Positions 21,781 through 34,134 of a stretch of DNA of 64,000 nucleotides are shown here, one piece after another. This DNA comes from Telmatactis stephensoni. Lineage: Eukaryota; Cnidaria; Anthozoa; Actiniaria; Isophelliidae. The stretch spans positions 295,602 through 359,601 of the forward strand of contig JALIZF010001490.1 in assembly GCA_029948255.1 (NCBI GenBank). Reading direction: 5' to 3'. The notes under the pieces are model-generated. The model did no database searches. It was not told where the DNA came from and saw nothing but the letters and a program-made list of their open reading frames with translations. The translations under genes were made by a program, and so were the position numbers. How positions within the stretch are numbered: position 1 is the first letter of the stretch; each line of letters starts with the position of its first letter.

Positions 21781-22455
21781 GAGACACTGTACTCTCAAAA
21801 TGCTTGACGAGTAAATCTGGCTTTAGACTACAAACACAGATTGTACACTGGGATAAGGGGAGGGGAGCTTCAGTGCTGTGGGTAATCTGCAATAATTAGT
21901 GTCATGGCCATAAAGGAGAGTACGGAAATGTAATTACATGTCCCTGAGACACGCTGTTATACATTCATTCCCGTCTATAGAAAGAAAGTAAATGAGAGTG
22001 AACTCTCAGTAATGTCTCACAAGCGAACCCTTATTTGGTGATTCTCGATTACAGCGGAAGGGAAAATCAACAAACTGGTTAATATGCATTGCAAACATAT
22101 CAATATCAAACTTGTGTTTGCTATCTTTAAGATTGGCGAAATGTTTAAATTAAGTCAAAATCTAACCCCTGAGGACCTGTTTTGCGTGTTGTTTACAAAT
22201 TGTCTTGCGCAAGCTGTTGTACATGAACACCTCAGAACTCGAGATAAGTCGTCACACGTCTAAGTATCTGCAGTTATCTAAGAGTTGCCGCGCCAAAAGC
22301 TTTAATGAATGTCTCAGTATTCTTGATAGGGAGCTTTCCAAATTTAGAGTGAAATTGAAAGAAGCCATGCCGATTAAGTGACAAAATCCCATCCTAAATC
22401 AACACATCACATCTCAATAAAACAGGTTTATATAACTATTCTCTTTATTGATATT
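21781..22455. other. nothing recognised
   Basis: No open frame, RNA gene or clear repeat stood out. Confidence 0.4.
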
Positions 22456-22459
22456 ACTA

Positions 22460-22618
22460 TTATAAGTAATACCATGACTTCTTCGGGATATTAGTGATTA
22501 AATGTCCCCGAAGCCGAGGGAGGTTTAGTGTACGGCCTCGGGACTTTTACTAAACCTCCCGAGGCTGAGGGGACATTTAATCACTAATATCCCGAAGAAG
22601 TCATGGTATTACTTATAA
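22460..22618. mobile_element. near-perfect palindromic MITE
   Basis: TTATAAGTAATACCATGACT at 22460 pairs with its complement ending at 22618. The ~70-bp arms include GATTAAATGTCCCC...GGGGACATTTAATC, with a short loop. Partial relatives (GGGACG...TTAAACGTCCCTC...GAGGTGATCATGGTATTA) follow at 23085-23375. Confidence 0.85.
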
Positions 22619-23084
22619 TTTTACATTGTAGATGGTCTTTGTACGCGAAACGTTACCGGAATTAAAGTAGGCGGTTTTTGCACATCCGGGTTTGGACTGA
22701 TTTTGAGCAGTGATATTTTGCAATCTGCAATATCCTGCAATCTGAAATATACTTCGCTGTTTGTTCATCCAAAACTTGAAAATATTATACAATTCTTTTA
22801 CCAATTGTGCGTAACCCTGTTCTCTGGGGACTTTCGAAAATAGATTTCTTTGTTATATACTTACAATGAACCAGTATTTATAGGTTGTTAATCAATTCGA
22901 AAGCTAAATGCTTTCTTTGTGTCGTTATGCTCATGCGCAAAATAGAATGCATAGATCCCACACGCGTAAGAGTGTTCAGTGGTAAGAGGCATCGGTGCGT
23001 TAGAAAGTTATAGAGTTTCGGGACAGCGTGCAAAGTTGTCCCGATGATTGCGTTAAATGAGGGACAACCACTCATGAATAACAT

Positions 23085-23375
23085 GAGAGACGATTAGTTC
23101 TAATCGTCCCTCATTAATTATGGATGAGGGACGATTAGTTCTAATCATTCCTCATTCATAATTAATGAGGGAGTGTTAGAACTAATTTTCCCTCTTTCTA
23201 TTCATGAGGGAGGGATGTTAGCGATTAAACGTCCCTCCAAAAGCAATAGATCCCGAGGTGATCATGGTATTACTTTAAACATAACATAACTCCCTCATTT
23301 CTATTCAGGTAGGCGGGACGTCAGACATTAAACGTCCCTCTTGAAACAATGGAGCCCGAGGTGATCATGGTATTA
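23085..23375. repeat. degenerate GGGACGATTAG / ATCATGGTATTA repeats
   Basis: Two or three tandem relatives of the ends of the 22460-22618 element, each with a TTAAACGTCCCTC core and GAGGTGATCATGGTATTA end. Confidence 0.55.
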
Positions 23376-24372
23376 TCTACCATGTAGTAAACTCTGCTTG
23401 GAATCACTGCCAGGGACTGCGTATTTTTACCAACAAAGCCCAGTACTGCAAAGAGTGAACATGGCAAAACGTAATCTTTCAATCATTTGTTTTTGGTGCA
23501 CGCTGTAAAAGTTTTGTACTTCGAGTTGGAATATACGACATTTTCACGATCCAAAAAGTGCTTTATTGAGGTAAACAGCGAATTATTTGACGATCGCAGA
23601 AGCCTGAAACGTCCTTATCACATCCAATCCAGACTTTAACAAGTCAGGAATGACTTTTACTACCAGCGCCCAAAATTTTCTAGTCCTTTCTCACTTTAGG
23701 CCTGAGTTTGACCCGTGATATTTCTCCATCTGCATTGCCTTCGATTGAAATAATTATACACACCACACTAGCGGTAGGTAGACTGCTTACGTGACACCAT
23801 TATATTTCGGTACCTTAAAGGCCCACTTGGATGAAAATTGGAAACTGATTATTTCTACATGAAGATAAATGTAGCTAAATAACTAACTACCCTCTACCCA
23901 AAAATCTGCCTTTCAAGTTCATTATCAAAAAGAAATTCTAAAGTCTAAAAGAATAATAGGGTTGAGTAAATTTACTCACAACCTAAATGCTAAAATACTT
24001 GACAATTTCTGTTCGTCTTGTTTGAATTTCAAGAAAATGTTGGTGATTATTGGGGGTCGTACAGATAGGTTTTAATAAGTTTCAAGTCATTTCCAATTTT
24101 AATTTATGCTCATCCAAGTTCCCTTTAACATAATTTGGAAGAATGAGATTGCCAACGAAATGTTCCATATATATCAGCAAAAAATTCTCGCACTCATCAT
24201 ATAAAAGATTCTCAAACCAAAAATACACGCATGCGCAGACAAATTCTCTATATGCTACGTGCTAAAAGTTTTCTCTTGATACGAATGACTGAGCTTTATG
24301 CATGTAGCCTCGTCTTGATACTTTTGTATGTGGCAAGCGAAGTGTATCTCGGAGGTCGGCTATTGCAACGCT

Positions 24373-25195
24373 ATAATAAGAGAGGGAAACTTGTTAATAG
24401 ACCTAATCGGCTAACGCGTTGCTATGTACGTTTCCAACCAATTGAAAACCTCTGGGAATAAGAACTTTTGTTCCAAAAATTTCCACGAGATAAAAGACAA
24501 AGAATTACATTCCCGGAGGTTTTGAATTGGGTGGAAACGTACATAGCAACGCGTTAGCCTATTGGGTCTATGGGGCGCGCGCCGTGATGATTCCCATCTG
24601 TGCTATTTTTAGAAACCGGATGCAGGATGATTTTCGTCTTACCCTACTCCCGTGCGTCGAAAATTTGAACAAGTGGAATTTCGCGATTTGAGCTTCATAA
24701 AATCACACAATCGATACCAAATTTATTCTAGATTCCACGAAAAAGCCATCTGATGTCCAATTAATAACATACATCAAAAAATTATAGAAACAAACGAGTT
24801 TTTCTCATCTAAATGAGCGAAAATGTTTTGAATAAACCTAAGCGAGCACTCGATGACGTGTGATGCGTCAATAGCGCGCGTATTTCAAAAACACAATAAA
24901 ATTCTCGACGTTTTTGCCTTTTTTCTCATCAAAATCGTTCCTTTGTAATCAGAAAGTACACACTTTTGATGGTAGATAATATGAACAACAACAGTTTTAA
25001 GACAACTTTGATTTTAACGCTCTTTTGAAAACTTAAAATCTGCACTAAACGGTTCTCAGCTGGGTCCGAAAGTGTCAAATTATGACGCACGGGAGTAGGG
25101 CAAGACGAAAATTAAACTGCATCCGGTTACTAAAAGTAGCACAGATGGGAATCATCACGGCGCGCGCCCCATTAACAAGTTTCCCTATCTTATTT
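24373..25195. mobile_element. MITE with a smaller MITE in its left arm
   Basis: The outer arms read GGGAAACTTGTTAATGGGGCGCGCG... The right arm (25080-25195) is continuous, while the left arm is split after TTAAT by a 174-bp element (24398-24571) with ends AGACCTAATCGGCTAACGCG / AGACCCAATAGGCTAACGCG. Removing that insert with one AT restores the outer arm, giving an AT duplication. Confidence 0.75.
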
Positions 25196-25199
25196 ATGC

Positions 25200-25830
25200 T
25201 CTCTTGCCAACAAACATTATTCAGTATATCTTGTGGCAAAAATAACCCCAGAAGAACAAGCATAAAATCAAGCATCCACAAATACCATGTAAAGGAGAAA
25301 ATTCCATCAACCTCGTACCCGGGTTCTCCACCAATTTGTTACGCGTAACTAACAAGATCTACGAGGCTGGAAACGTACCTTTACTTTATTAGCAATCTTA
25401 GCGTACCTCAATACAGTCTGAACAAAATTATCTTATGCTTGCTTTTTACCTTATCTAACTATGGATTGACATATGCCCACAATGAGGGGGTTCCTTAATT
25501 AAGTTAGCCTTGAATGGAACATATTGAGCAATCCTATATAGATATTTTAACTACAATAAGTTTTTACATTGTTTCAAGCCACGAACTTAAATTGCTAAAC
25601 TTAGATAACCTAACAAACCAGAACTAAAAGATATTGGCCTTATTTCTACTGTAATTATAACTGGGGTAATTCTTGTCAATAAAACTGGCATTCTTTTGAG
25701 AATGTCCCAAAACGATCAAAAACTTAGCTTATTAACAAAACTACTAAAATTGCATGGTGGCTGAAAATAATTAACAAAATTTCTAAAGCTGTAAACTGGC
25801 TAGTTGTATTTAGTTACTTGGTTATTAAAC
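25200..25830. other. nothing recognised
   Basis: AT-rich, no supported open frame or repeat. Confidence 0.4.
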
Positions 25831-25831
25831 G

Positions 25832-26191
25832 CAATGAGCTTTTATCAGGTATTTTTAAATTCGTAAAACAGAAAAAGAATTACCATAGCTGGAAAGAGCA
25901 TGTTAAAATTAGCAAGACAGTGAAGTTTGAAGGAATTAAATCCAAAACTCGCGAGAATATGAATTTTTGAAAGGTGTGAATTTGTAAGAAAACCTTTGCT
26001 GGTAGGCATCTCTTGCCTACCAGCGAATGTTTTCAAAATTTCGATTTCGGAAAATTCATATCTTCGTGACTTTGAAAGTTACTTCATTCAAACTTCATAG
26101 TTTTACTAATTTTGACGTGATCTTTCCAGCTATGGTAATTATATTTCTGTATTGTGACTTTTAGAATTACATGATAAAAGCTCATTGCTGA
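25832..26191. mobile_element. foldback MITE, copy 1
   Basis: Arms of ~170 bp start GCAATGAGCTTTTATCA and are complementary at the far end; the centre is a GCTGGTAGGC...GCCTACCAGC hairpin. A copy differing at only a few positions lies at 57937-58292. Confidence 0.85.
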
Positions 26192-26420
26192 GAGATTGAA
26201 ACTCTAGAATAACGAAACTAATAATTAAAAAAGGCGTGTCATAACAGAAGCAACACGTCACGTCAGTTGACACGCATTTCCCAGTCTCCAGACGCTCTTC
26301 TGAATGGGGCATTAGTACATGGATGTATGAGGTAGCAGCTTAATTAGTTACGATTTGTGCATTTAGAAAAATGATACTTGGAAGTGCTTATCCAAAGAAA
26401 GGAAAAATTTCCTTTCCTTC

Positions 26421-26616
26421 CTAGCAATTTCCCCAGAGTCGATCGACGTCGTAATTCGGTGTAACTGCGCACCACTTACTGCGATGATTGACAGTTGTAC
26501 AGCTATTGTAACGTTTGCCTTTGTAGGTGAATGGGAAAACGCAGATTTCACCTTTTGTCTTTTTACGAGCTTTCCCTGAGAAAAAATAAATGAAAGTTAA
26601 AAAGGTACACTGACCA

Positions 26617-26649
<33 letters not shown>

Positions 26650-29600
26650 ACTACAAAGTCGCTATTCACTTGCTATCAAGCTTGAAAACACAAGTTTAAG
26701 TTTCAAGTATCACAGTAAGTTGGAGATTGTCATTATTTAGCTAAATACTTCTCAAGAAATATAGAAATCACTTCAAATTTATAGGACTGATGTACATTAA
26801 TGTCAGTAAGCTTAGTAGAAGAAAATGTGTGCTTGATATTTGCTAATTAAATTCATAAGGTGAATTTCCGACAAATTTGATACATGCACGTATATTAATA
26901 TTAGAAATTTAGTTACAATGTATTTAAGTTGGTCTTGAAGCACAGAGAAAATGCAAAAAAAATATTAGTGCTTGGTATTTTGATACTCTGTGTTCCGTAA
27001 AGTAACTAAAGATGTCAAATAGTGAAGGTTTTGAAGCGCAGAGAAATTGTTGTATAAAGAAACTGTACTGTCAGTGAGTTTCTATAACTAATCAGTATTC
27101 TCTATATAAAGCATACTAATGAGCTCTTTAAACAAAAGAATTCAAAAGAGTTCATTAGTATGCTCTATATAGAGAATACTAATTAGTTATAAAAGCTCAC
27201 TGACCGTACTTGTTTTCTTTACCCCACAATTTCCCTGTGCTTCAAAGCCCTCATCACTTGACACTTTTAGTTACTCTATGTATTGAGGTTTTTCAGTCAC
27301 GCGATACTGGCGGGCAAACGTAAGCCGAGGAAAGCGAAAACAGTGGAAAAATCACAAGGAATGAATTGGTTATACAAACATGGACATTTATCAAGCTTTC
27401 CAGCGACTTTCTAAATTTCCAAACTCTTCGATAAGACGCCAAACGCATCACAAATTTGCCCGCCAGTATGGTGCGAACAATGGATATGACGTCACATGAA
27501 AAACCTCAATAGTATAAAGAACGAGAGAGAGTTTTTTATACCGATAAAACACGATCTCGAGTTCTTTATACGGCTTAAAAAACTCCAACACATATTAGAG
27601 TTGTTCTCTAAAAGAAATTCAAAAATATCTTCATTTATCTTGGAGAAAATCGAGGTTAAAGTTGATGTAAATTAGGCCGAATCTTTATCAGATATAAAGA
27701 CACTCGTCACCGTGGAGATTTTCATTGTGTTTGCCTTATGAATTATTAATGAGTTTTTTAAATGGAATATAAAGCACCAAAATACTATAAGCGCTGATTG
27801 GGCGAGTGAGTGCGATCATTTTCTAAGTATTGTTCAAATATGGGTTAAGTAAGTTTCCCAAGGGATACTTACTACTTCCACTACTTCTTCGTATCAAAGA
27901 TTCCCTATTGTTTGGTTGTCCATTTTGATGTGTTGATTGAATTTCGGTTACCGCTAGTGAAAGCGGTTGTAACTAATATCCACTATTGTTTGAAAATTCA
28001 CTGATGCCATTTTGAATAATTCATCATGGCCTGAACTCGCGAAAGCCGATCTTTACCCGACAATGACTTCGCTGCTAATGAAAGTTTTCCGGTCACTCTT
28101 CGTGTGGTTGATTATTACCGTGGGGGCGTGGGGGGAGTCCCTAAAGCAGACGGTATGCTTTACTGTGGGGGTCCCTATCAAAAGTTAAAATTGGCTCATG
28201 GTATTTATTTTTAACCTTTGATCACCAGGACGGTGATTGTTTGTTTCGAAGTGAATCAATAAAAGTCTTGGAATAATACTCATTTACGGCTCTAATCCTC
28301 TTAGTAAGTCAAACTTTCTTGTTGTTTTGTAACTGAAGAACTGAAGAGTTTGTTTTGAAGTACTCGCTTAGTTTAGTCTTCTCAATGAGTTCAACTTGTT
28401 GTTTTGTAGAATAAAGGACTTAAAGAGTTTGTTTTGAAGTGAATCCAAAACTTCTTAATCTGTACGCGCTTATTAAATTCCATGTGTTTTAAACCTTACA
28501 AGTCTAGCCTTCTCAGGAAGTCAAGTTTGTTGTTGTTTTGTAATTGAAGAATAAAGATTCTGTTTCTAGGTGAATCAGTTATTTGTAAGGAGATTTAAAG
28601 TTCCCGCTCAAAAAACCCATAGTCAGCTTGTTTCTTTGTTTGTCCTCGGCATAACCTCCGCAGTTCTCTCATCATTCACGTTTGTTTAAAGCTATTTTTC
28701 TCAAACATTTCTATTCCAAGCCTTTCTTTAAAGAGTTGGCAGTAGAACAGATTTGGAAAAGGATTGTTTTTGACCAGGATATTTTTTAAAGAGTCTTTTT
28801 GAAAGACGTTTGGTTTCTTTACATCTCGTAACTAAGGACGCTTGCCATATTTATCAAAAGGTAAACACAAATAAAACTCAAGAATTAAAGCAGAAGCTGC
28901 TGCAAAATGAAAGATAATTATATTTCTTAAGGGAATTTCGCCCCTTTGAAATTCGTTTGGTAAGAACTTAGTTTCAATAGTACTTAAAACGAGGAGCCGA
29001 GAAACCCCGACCAAAGCATTTGATTTTGAAGCGAAACAAATCACGGGCGAGCTTTTTCAAAAGCTATAGTATTTTTAGGTTTTATCATTCACATTCCTTC
29101 TGATCTAAGAGGGTTGGTTGGTTCTAAGAAGACGTAAAGCTTGTCCTTTAATAAAGGCCTTTTTAACATTAAAGAGATGTGCTGAGGCCAGGCGAAATGA
29201 GTGTGATTGACTGAATGTCTCCGTAGGTTTTAAGTGTGTTGGACATGATGCTACTCTAAATAGTCGTGAGTTGTTTATTTGCTCATAGAAAGCTTAAAAG
29301 TCATTCTAATATTACCTTTACAAAATCAAGGTTGTTAGGAAAAACTTGTTTGACTTTTAGTTCAAAGAAAATCTTGTTCAGTGATGAGCTTGATTTAGCT
29401 TACTTAGAGTTTGACTCAATATTAGCAGTCTTATAATAAGTCGCTATTCTGGTTATCGCTCTCTTTCTAAGGCAGCGTCAGTACAGGCTTCTCAGCTACT
29501 ATACCCTTAGTAACATTTTGACAAATAACAAATAATTTCTACCCACCCCCACGGTAAATTTTAAGCCATCCCGAATTTATTTCATGGTCGGCTGGAATTT

Positions 29601-30002
29601 ACAGCTCACAGATTTTCTGTGCAACTCACCTTCTAATACATAGACATCGTTACCCCAAACACCTCCTTTGCCATTTCTGCATGTGTTATATGGTCCATAT
29701 TTGCCGTAGGTACGACCTGCGTTTGGACTGGACGCACACCAACCTTGGTGTTGAACTGCAAAAAATTTCCATCCTCGTCTAGCAGCAGCCAAGGCACATT
29801 TCTCAATGGCGTACTTTCTAGCTCGATAAGGTCCGTTGAGAAGACGATCTTTGAGCTCGAGGGTTGGGATGGCGCGTGGTATCCTGTCCCTATAGCAACC
29901 AATGCTTATTGCTAAAATGACAATCAAGACAAGTGTTTGAAAAATAAAGATCATTTGAAAAAAGCTTCTTCCTTTCCTTAACATCCGCATGCTAACTGTC
30001 AT
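26421..30002 (-). CDS. secreted or anchored protein: Cys-rich WSC-like domain + fibronectin type II domain (copy A), 175 aa
   Basis: Exon 1 (30002-29630) has a hydrophobic signal or anchor segment (MIFIFQTLVLIVILAISIGC) and a domain with IGCYRDRIPRAIPTL, KCALAAARRGWKFFAVQ, GWCASS and TCRNGKGG. I read this as a WSC-like/cnidarian-specific Cys-rich domain without certainty. It ends at a GTGAGT donor in phase 1. Exon 2 (26575-26421, after TTTTCTCAG) is in phase 1 and encodes one fibronectin type II domain: GEICVFPFTYKGKRYNSC, KWCAV, DRLWGNC, with all four cysteines, then TAG. FN2 domains bind collagen or glycans. The 3-kb intron holds the 26999-27509 MITEs and tandem repeats. Upstream lies a (CAAA)-rich tract (30040-30200). 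Confidence 0.65.
26610..26655. repeat. (CTA)n(CTG)n microsatellite
   Basis: Short trinucleotide run in the intron next to the FN2 exon of copy A. Confidence 0.85.
26999..27276. mobile_element. hairpin MITE
   Basis: AAAGTAACTAAA...TGTC at 26999 pairs with GACACTTTTAGTTACT ending 27276. The two ~130-bp arms include AGTATTCTCTATAT...ATATAGAGAATACT. Confidence 0.8.
27283..27509. mobile_element. TA-flanked MITE abutting the previous one
   Basis: TTGAGGTTTTTCA at 27283 and its complement ending 27509, with TA on both sides (27281-27282, 27510-27511). A second inverted pair, CTGGCGGGCAAA / TTTGCCCGCCAG, lies inside. Confidence 0.8.
27512..29570. other. intron of copy A; degenerate ~100-bp tandem repeat
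   Basis: 28236-28580 holds three loose copies of a unit with TTGTTGTTTTGTA...GAATAAAG...GTTTGTTTTGAAGTGAATC. No exon with supporting splice sites was seen in the rest. Confidence 0.5.
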
Positions 30003-30296
30003 TTTGCTCGAAAGCTTTGAACGGAAATATATCACAAACAAACAAAACAAAACAAAAAGACAAGAAACAGTCAAACAAAAAACAAACAAACGAACAAACA
30101 AAGCAAACAAAATACAAACAAACAAACAAATCAAACAAAAAATAGGCAGAAAGACGACGTACAAACAAGAAGCAAGCAAACAGACAAACTAACAAATATC
30201 TATAAAACAAACAATAAATTCTGCCAGCAAAATGAAAAAATAATAGCATATTTCACTAAAAAACAATGTTTATATACTTTATCTTGCAGTACGTAC

Positions 30297-30488
30297 CAGT
30301 AAGTCCCTTAGTAATGGCTACCGTAGGTGTTTTGCACTTTCCCCAGAGTCGATCGACGTCGTAATTCGGTGTAACTGCGCACCACTTACGGTGATAATTT
30401 GCAGTTGTACAGCTATTGTAACGTTTGCCTTTGTACATGAATGGGAAAACACAGATTTCTCCTTTTGTTGTCATTTTGGGAGGTTTCC
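30297..30488 (-). CDS. fibronectin type II exon (copy B), phase 1-1
   Basis: Acceptor TTTTCTCAG, then GKPPKMTTKGEICVFPFMYKGKRYNSC...KWCAV...DRLWGKCKTPTVAITKGLTG, then donor GTACGT. Four cysteines as in FN2 domains. Because both ends are phase 1, it can join exon 32713 upstream and, in frame, the FN2 exon at 26575 downstream, which would give a two-FN2 protein. It lies only 295 bp upstream of copy A's start. Confidence 0.7.
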
Positions 30489-30714
30489 CTGAGAAAAATA
30501 AATGAAAGTTAACAAGGTACACTGATACCATGGGGGGAAACGGAATGTCCGTATTAACCGGTTATCGCTATAAAAGGTTTATTTAATAGTGCATGCTTTC
30601 GCCCGGGAAAAATGCTACAACAACAATAACCAGGCGCAATATTGGCCGTTTGTCCTTAAGACTTGGATACAATGTAGAAACAACCACCACAACAACAACA
30701 GCAGCAACAACAAC

Positions 30715-30912
30715 AACATTACTACTACTACTACTACTACTACCACTACCACTACCACTACCACTACCACTACCACTACCACTACCACTACCACTACCAC
30801 TACCACTACCACTACACTACCACTACCACTACCACTACCACTACCACTACCACTACCACAACAAGTACTACTACCACTAGTACTTCTACCACTAGTACTT
30901 CTACTACTACTA
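30715..30912. repeat. (CTACCA)n / (CTA)n microsatellite
   Basis: CTACTA run followed by about 20 CTACCA units. All open frames through it are translated repeat. Confidence 0.95.
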
Positions 30913-31098
30913 CCATTGAATGTCAAAATGCAGATTAATATATTACACTACTCATAAGATTCTCTACTTAATTAGTACTTTGCTTGGAATGGTAAAGGTG
31001 GATACATAATTACACATTAATTACACTGCTTAATTTTTAACCATCAATAAACAAGCTGTTAAGTACAGACCAAGTAGTTCATAAAGATATTCCTTAAC

Positions 31099-32310
31099 TT
31101 AAGGTGACTCAATAGAAATTCAGGAGGCATTCCGCCTTGACAAACTTTTGGTCACAACTTTTTAGGATCGCGTTCAATTTCAATAGCTTTTTAGGAACTT
31201 TTACTCCAATTATCCAGCTACACATTAGCCTTAAGCGATTTTGTTGAAGAGAAATATTTTTGGAGTAATTTCAACAAAACCTGACCCCACTGTTTAGAAA
31301 TGAACCAGTCTAAATCAAAATTTTGTTGGTATAAATGGATGAAACACAGGGAATCAAACTACAATGAATCAAACTTTAAGCTCAATGAGTTTCACAAAAA
31401 TCGTCGGAATAGAAATGCGAGAACGATTGGCCGCCAAAAGTGTACCCTAAAAGTGCTCTGAAATCATCATGAATCTTAAAGCACCCCTTGTACTCTGAGA
31501 ATAACAACCACGAACCTCAAATCAAAAAGGTAACTTAATGTATGCCTAATAAAAGAGTAAAACTGATCGCCCACAGTACAAGACGTTAAAAAATATAAGC
31601 AATGTTTATAATGTTTATAAAACACTGAAAATGGTCAAAACGTTAGGACGCAAGAAATCTGGTTTCAAGCGTTTGTGCAGCATATCGTACTTTATAAAAT
31701 TTATTTCTCCAGATCTATGTTGTGTACAAAAACAAAACTCAGTACCGTCATTTAATGAAGCCTTGAATTTATTGTTTCTAGCTTTAAAACAGCAGCTCCG
31801 CTACAGAATTTTTCCAATTCTAGCTTTAAAGTGCGTCCAAACATTTTGACCATTTTCAGTGTTTTATAAACATTATAAACATTGCTTATATTTTTGAACG
31901 GCTTGTCCTGTGGGCGATCAGTTTTATCCTTTTATTAGGCGGACATTAAGTTAAATTTTCGTTGTCATTCAGTTGAGGTCCGTCGGTTGTTATTCTCAGA
32001 GTACAAGGGGTGCTTTAAGATTCATGATGATTTCAGAACACTTTTAGGGTACACTTTTGGCGGCCAATCGTTCTCGCATTTCTATTCCGACGACTTTTGT
32101 GAAACTCACTGAGCTTAAAGTTTGATTCATTGTAGTTTGATTCCCTGTGTTTCATCCATTTATACAAAATCGCTTAAGCCAATGTGTAGCTGGATAATTG
32201 GAGTAAAAGTTCCTAAAAAGCTATTGAAATTGAACGCGATCCTAAAAAGTTGTGACCAAAAGTCTGTCAAGGCCGAATGCCTCATGAATTTCTTTTGAGT
32301 CACCGGCTTA
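31099..32310. mobile_element. 1.2-kb foldback element with ~500-bp arms
   Basis: AAGGTGACTCAA at 31101 and TTGAGTCACC near 32305 are the tips. The arms match almost continuously, for example TAGGATCGCGTTCAATTTCA, GGCGGCCAATCG and AGTGTTTTATAAACATTATA. The left arm has an extra ~85 bp near 31255-31340. The ~220-bp centre has no supported gene. Confidence 0.85.
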
Positions 32311-32680
32311 AACAACTTCATAATTTTAGTTGCATCTAAATACATCTCATGACCCGTCAAATAAAATAATCTGTTGGTTTCACAAAGTCGTTCCAATACT
32401 AGTCAGATACACATTAAGCAATGAAACTACAGATTAAGTATTGTCCAATTATGGGTTATGTAAGTTTCCCATGGTATACTTACTACTTCCACTACTTCTT
32501 CTTCTTCTTCTCCTACTACCACAACTACAACTTTAACTACAACTACAACTTCAACTGTAACAACAAGAAAACACTGTCCATATATTGAACATTAGAACAC
32601 TAGAAACCCCTCGCTTACCACTTTGTACCAAGTTTTAAAATTGACCAAAGGAGTTGCTGTTTCCGCGCATTTCCTTTTCG
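32311..32680. other. short simple repeats
   Basis: Includes CTTCTTCTTCTCCTACTACC and ACTACAACTACAAC tracts; nothing coding. Confidence 0.5.
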
Positions 32681-32712
32681 AGACTAATATAGTAGCGTCC
32701 TGTGCGACTCAC

Positions 32713-33091
32713 CTTTTAATACATAGACATCGTTACCCCAACCTCCTCCTTTGCCATTTCTGCATGTGTTATATGGTCCGTATTTGTAGTATGTCCTGCA
32801 TGCGTTTGGACTGGACGCACACCAACCTCGGTGTTGAACTGCAAAAAACTTCCATCCTCGTCTAGCAGCAGCCAAGGCACATTTCTCAATGACATACTTT
32901 CTTTTTCGATAATGTCCTTTGAGAAGACGATCTTTGCCCTCGAGGGTTGGGATGGCGCGTGGTATCCTGTCCCTATAGCAACCAATGCTTATTGCTAAAA
33001 TGACAATCAAGACAAGTGTTTGAAAAAATAAAGATCATTTGAAAAAAGCTTCTTCCTTTCCTTAACATCCGCATGCTAGAATTACTGTCAT
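32713..33091 (-). pseudogene. signal + WSC-like exon of copy B, damaged at the start
   Basis: Matches exon 1 of copy A (29630-30002) nearly throughout and ends at the same type of donor (GTGAGT). Relative to A there is a 5-bp insertion just after the first ATG and one extra A in the A-run of GTTTGAAAAAATAAAG near 33028. These shift the frame in the signal segment, and the first ATG reaches a stop after nine codons. The domain itself (IGCYRDRI...GGWGNDVYVLKG) is open and little changed. A start from an unseen upstream exon cannot be excluded. Confidence 0.6.
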
Positions 33092-33109
33092 TTTGCTCGA
33101 AAGCTTTGA

Positions 33110-33400
33110 AATATATCACAAACAAACAAAAAATCAAAGAAACAAACAAACAAAGAAACAGTCAAACATAAAAAAACAAACAACAAACGAACGAACAAAC
33201 GAAACAAACAAAAAATAAGCAGACAAACAAACAAGCAAGCAAACAAAGAAAGAAACAATAAAAAAAAAACAATCAAAACAAACAAAAAATATAGACAGGC
33301 AGAAGAAGAAACAAACAAACAGAAAGACAGAGAGTCGTACAAACAAAAAGAAAAGCAAACAAGCACACAGACAGAGAAACAAACAGACAAAGATACATCA
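33110..33400. repeat. (CAAA)n-rich tract
   Basis: Degenerate ACAAACAAACAAA sequence upstream of the copy B signal exon, matching a similar tract at 30040-30200 upstream of copy A. It is therefore part of the duplicated unit. Confidence 0.8.
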
Positions 33401-33926
33401 CTGAAAGAAACCTTAACAACGGTCCATGTAAGCAAATATATATATATTAAAAAAATTGCATAATTATCTTATGAACTATAATTTATTTATTATTTTAAGT
33501 CAAGGTAATTTAACAACTAAATGGCTTACCCCATAATCCTCTAGTTATCCTTTTTAAATCTGTAAACAAATAACAAAAATACAATAAAAATTGTGATTTA
33601 GATAAGGCATGATGATCGATTTCTCGGTAAAACAGATTATAGTGAAGCTCTTCAAACAGTTACCACAATTTCGGAACCACGTCAGCCACAATAGACCCCA
33701 AAAACGGCTAGGTTAAATGGGACATTTTAGATCTGACCTTCGCGTTTTCAACAATCTTTAATCAATTTGGACGAAAATTTTCGGAGGTGCCTTACTATGT
33801 GAATCGTTACATTTTGGTATCCCTAAAGCCACCATTGACGTGTCAGATGTGGATCGAAACGACCATGGATCGAAACAATTGGTATCCGCTTTCTCAGTAA
33901 CATTTCTGTTAATTTTATTCTTTATT

Positions 33927-34080
33927 ATTAAACACAGTCATTCAACTGAAACACAACTGGCCTTAATGATACAAGACTTGTTAGCATGAATGGATCAAGG
34001 GGAACAAGTGGACATGGACTTGTTGGATTTTTCCAAGGCCTTCGATAAAGTGTCCCACCAACGCCTGCTAGTTATGTTAT
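33927..34080 (+). mobile_element. LINE reverse transcriptase fragment
   Basis: One frame gives HSHSTETQLALMIQDL, a stop, then GEQVDMDLLDFSKAFDKVSH, the D-containing RT motif of non-LTR retroelements. About 50 codons, broken and truncated at both ends. Confidence 0.75.
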
Positions 34081-34087
34081 AGAGGAT

Positions 34088-34134
34088 ATTACATGGGCTC
34101 GCGGAGATACGAATTTTATCTTGCGCCCATGTAA
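34088..34134. repeat. hairpin ATTACATGGGC...GCGCCCATGTAAT
   Basis: A short inverted repeat directly after the RT fragment, probably a remnant of a small MITE. Confidence 0.5.

Noticed and set aside
30589..30957. Long open frames on both strands (poly-T, poly-LP, poly-V/G)
   Set aside because: Translation of the (CTACCA)n/(CTA)n repeat.
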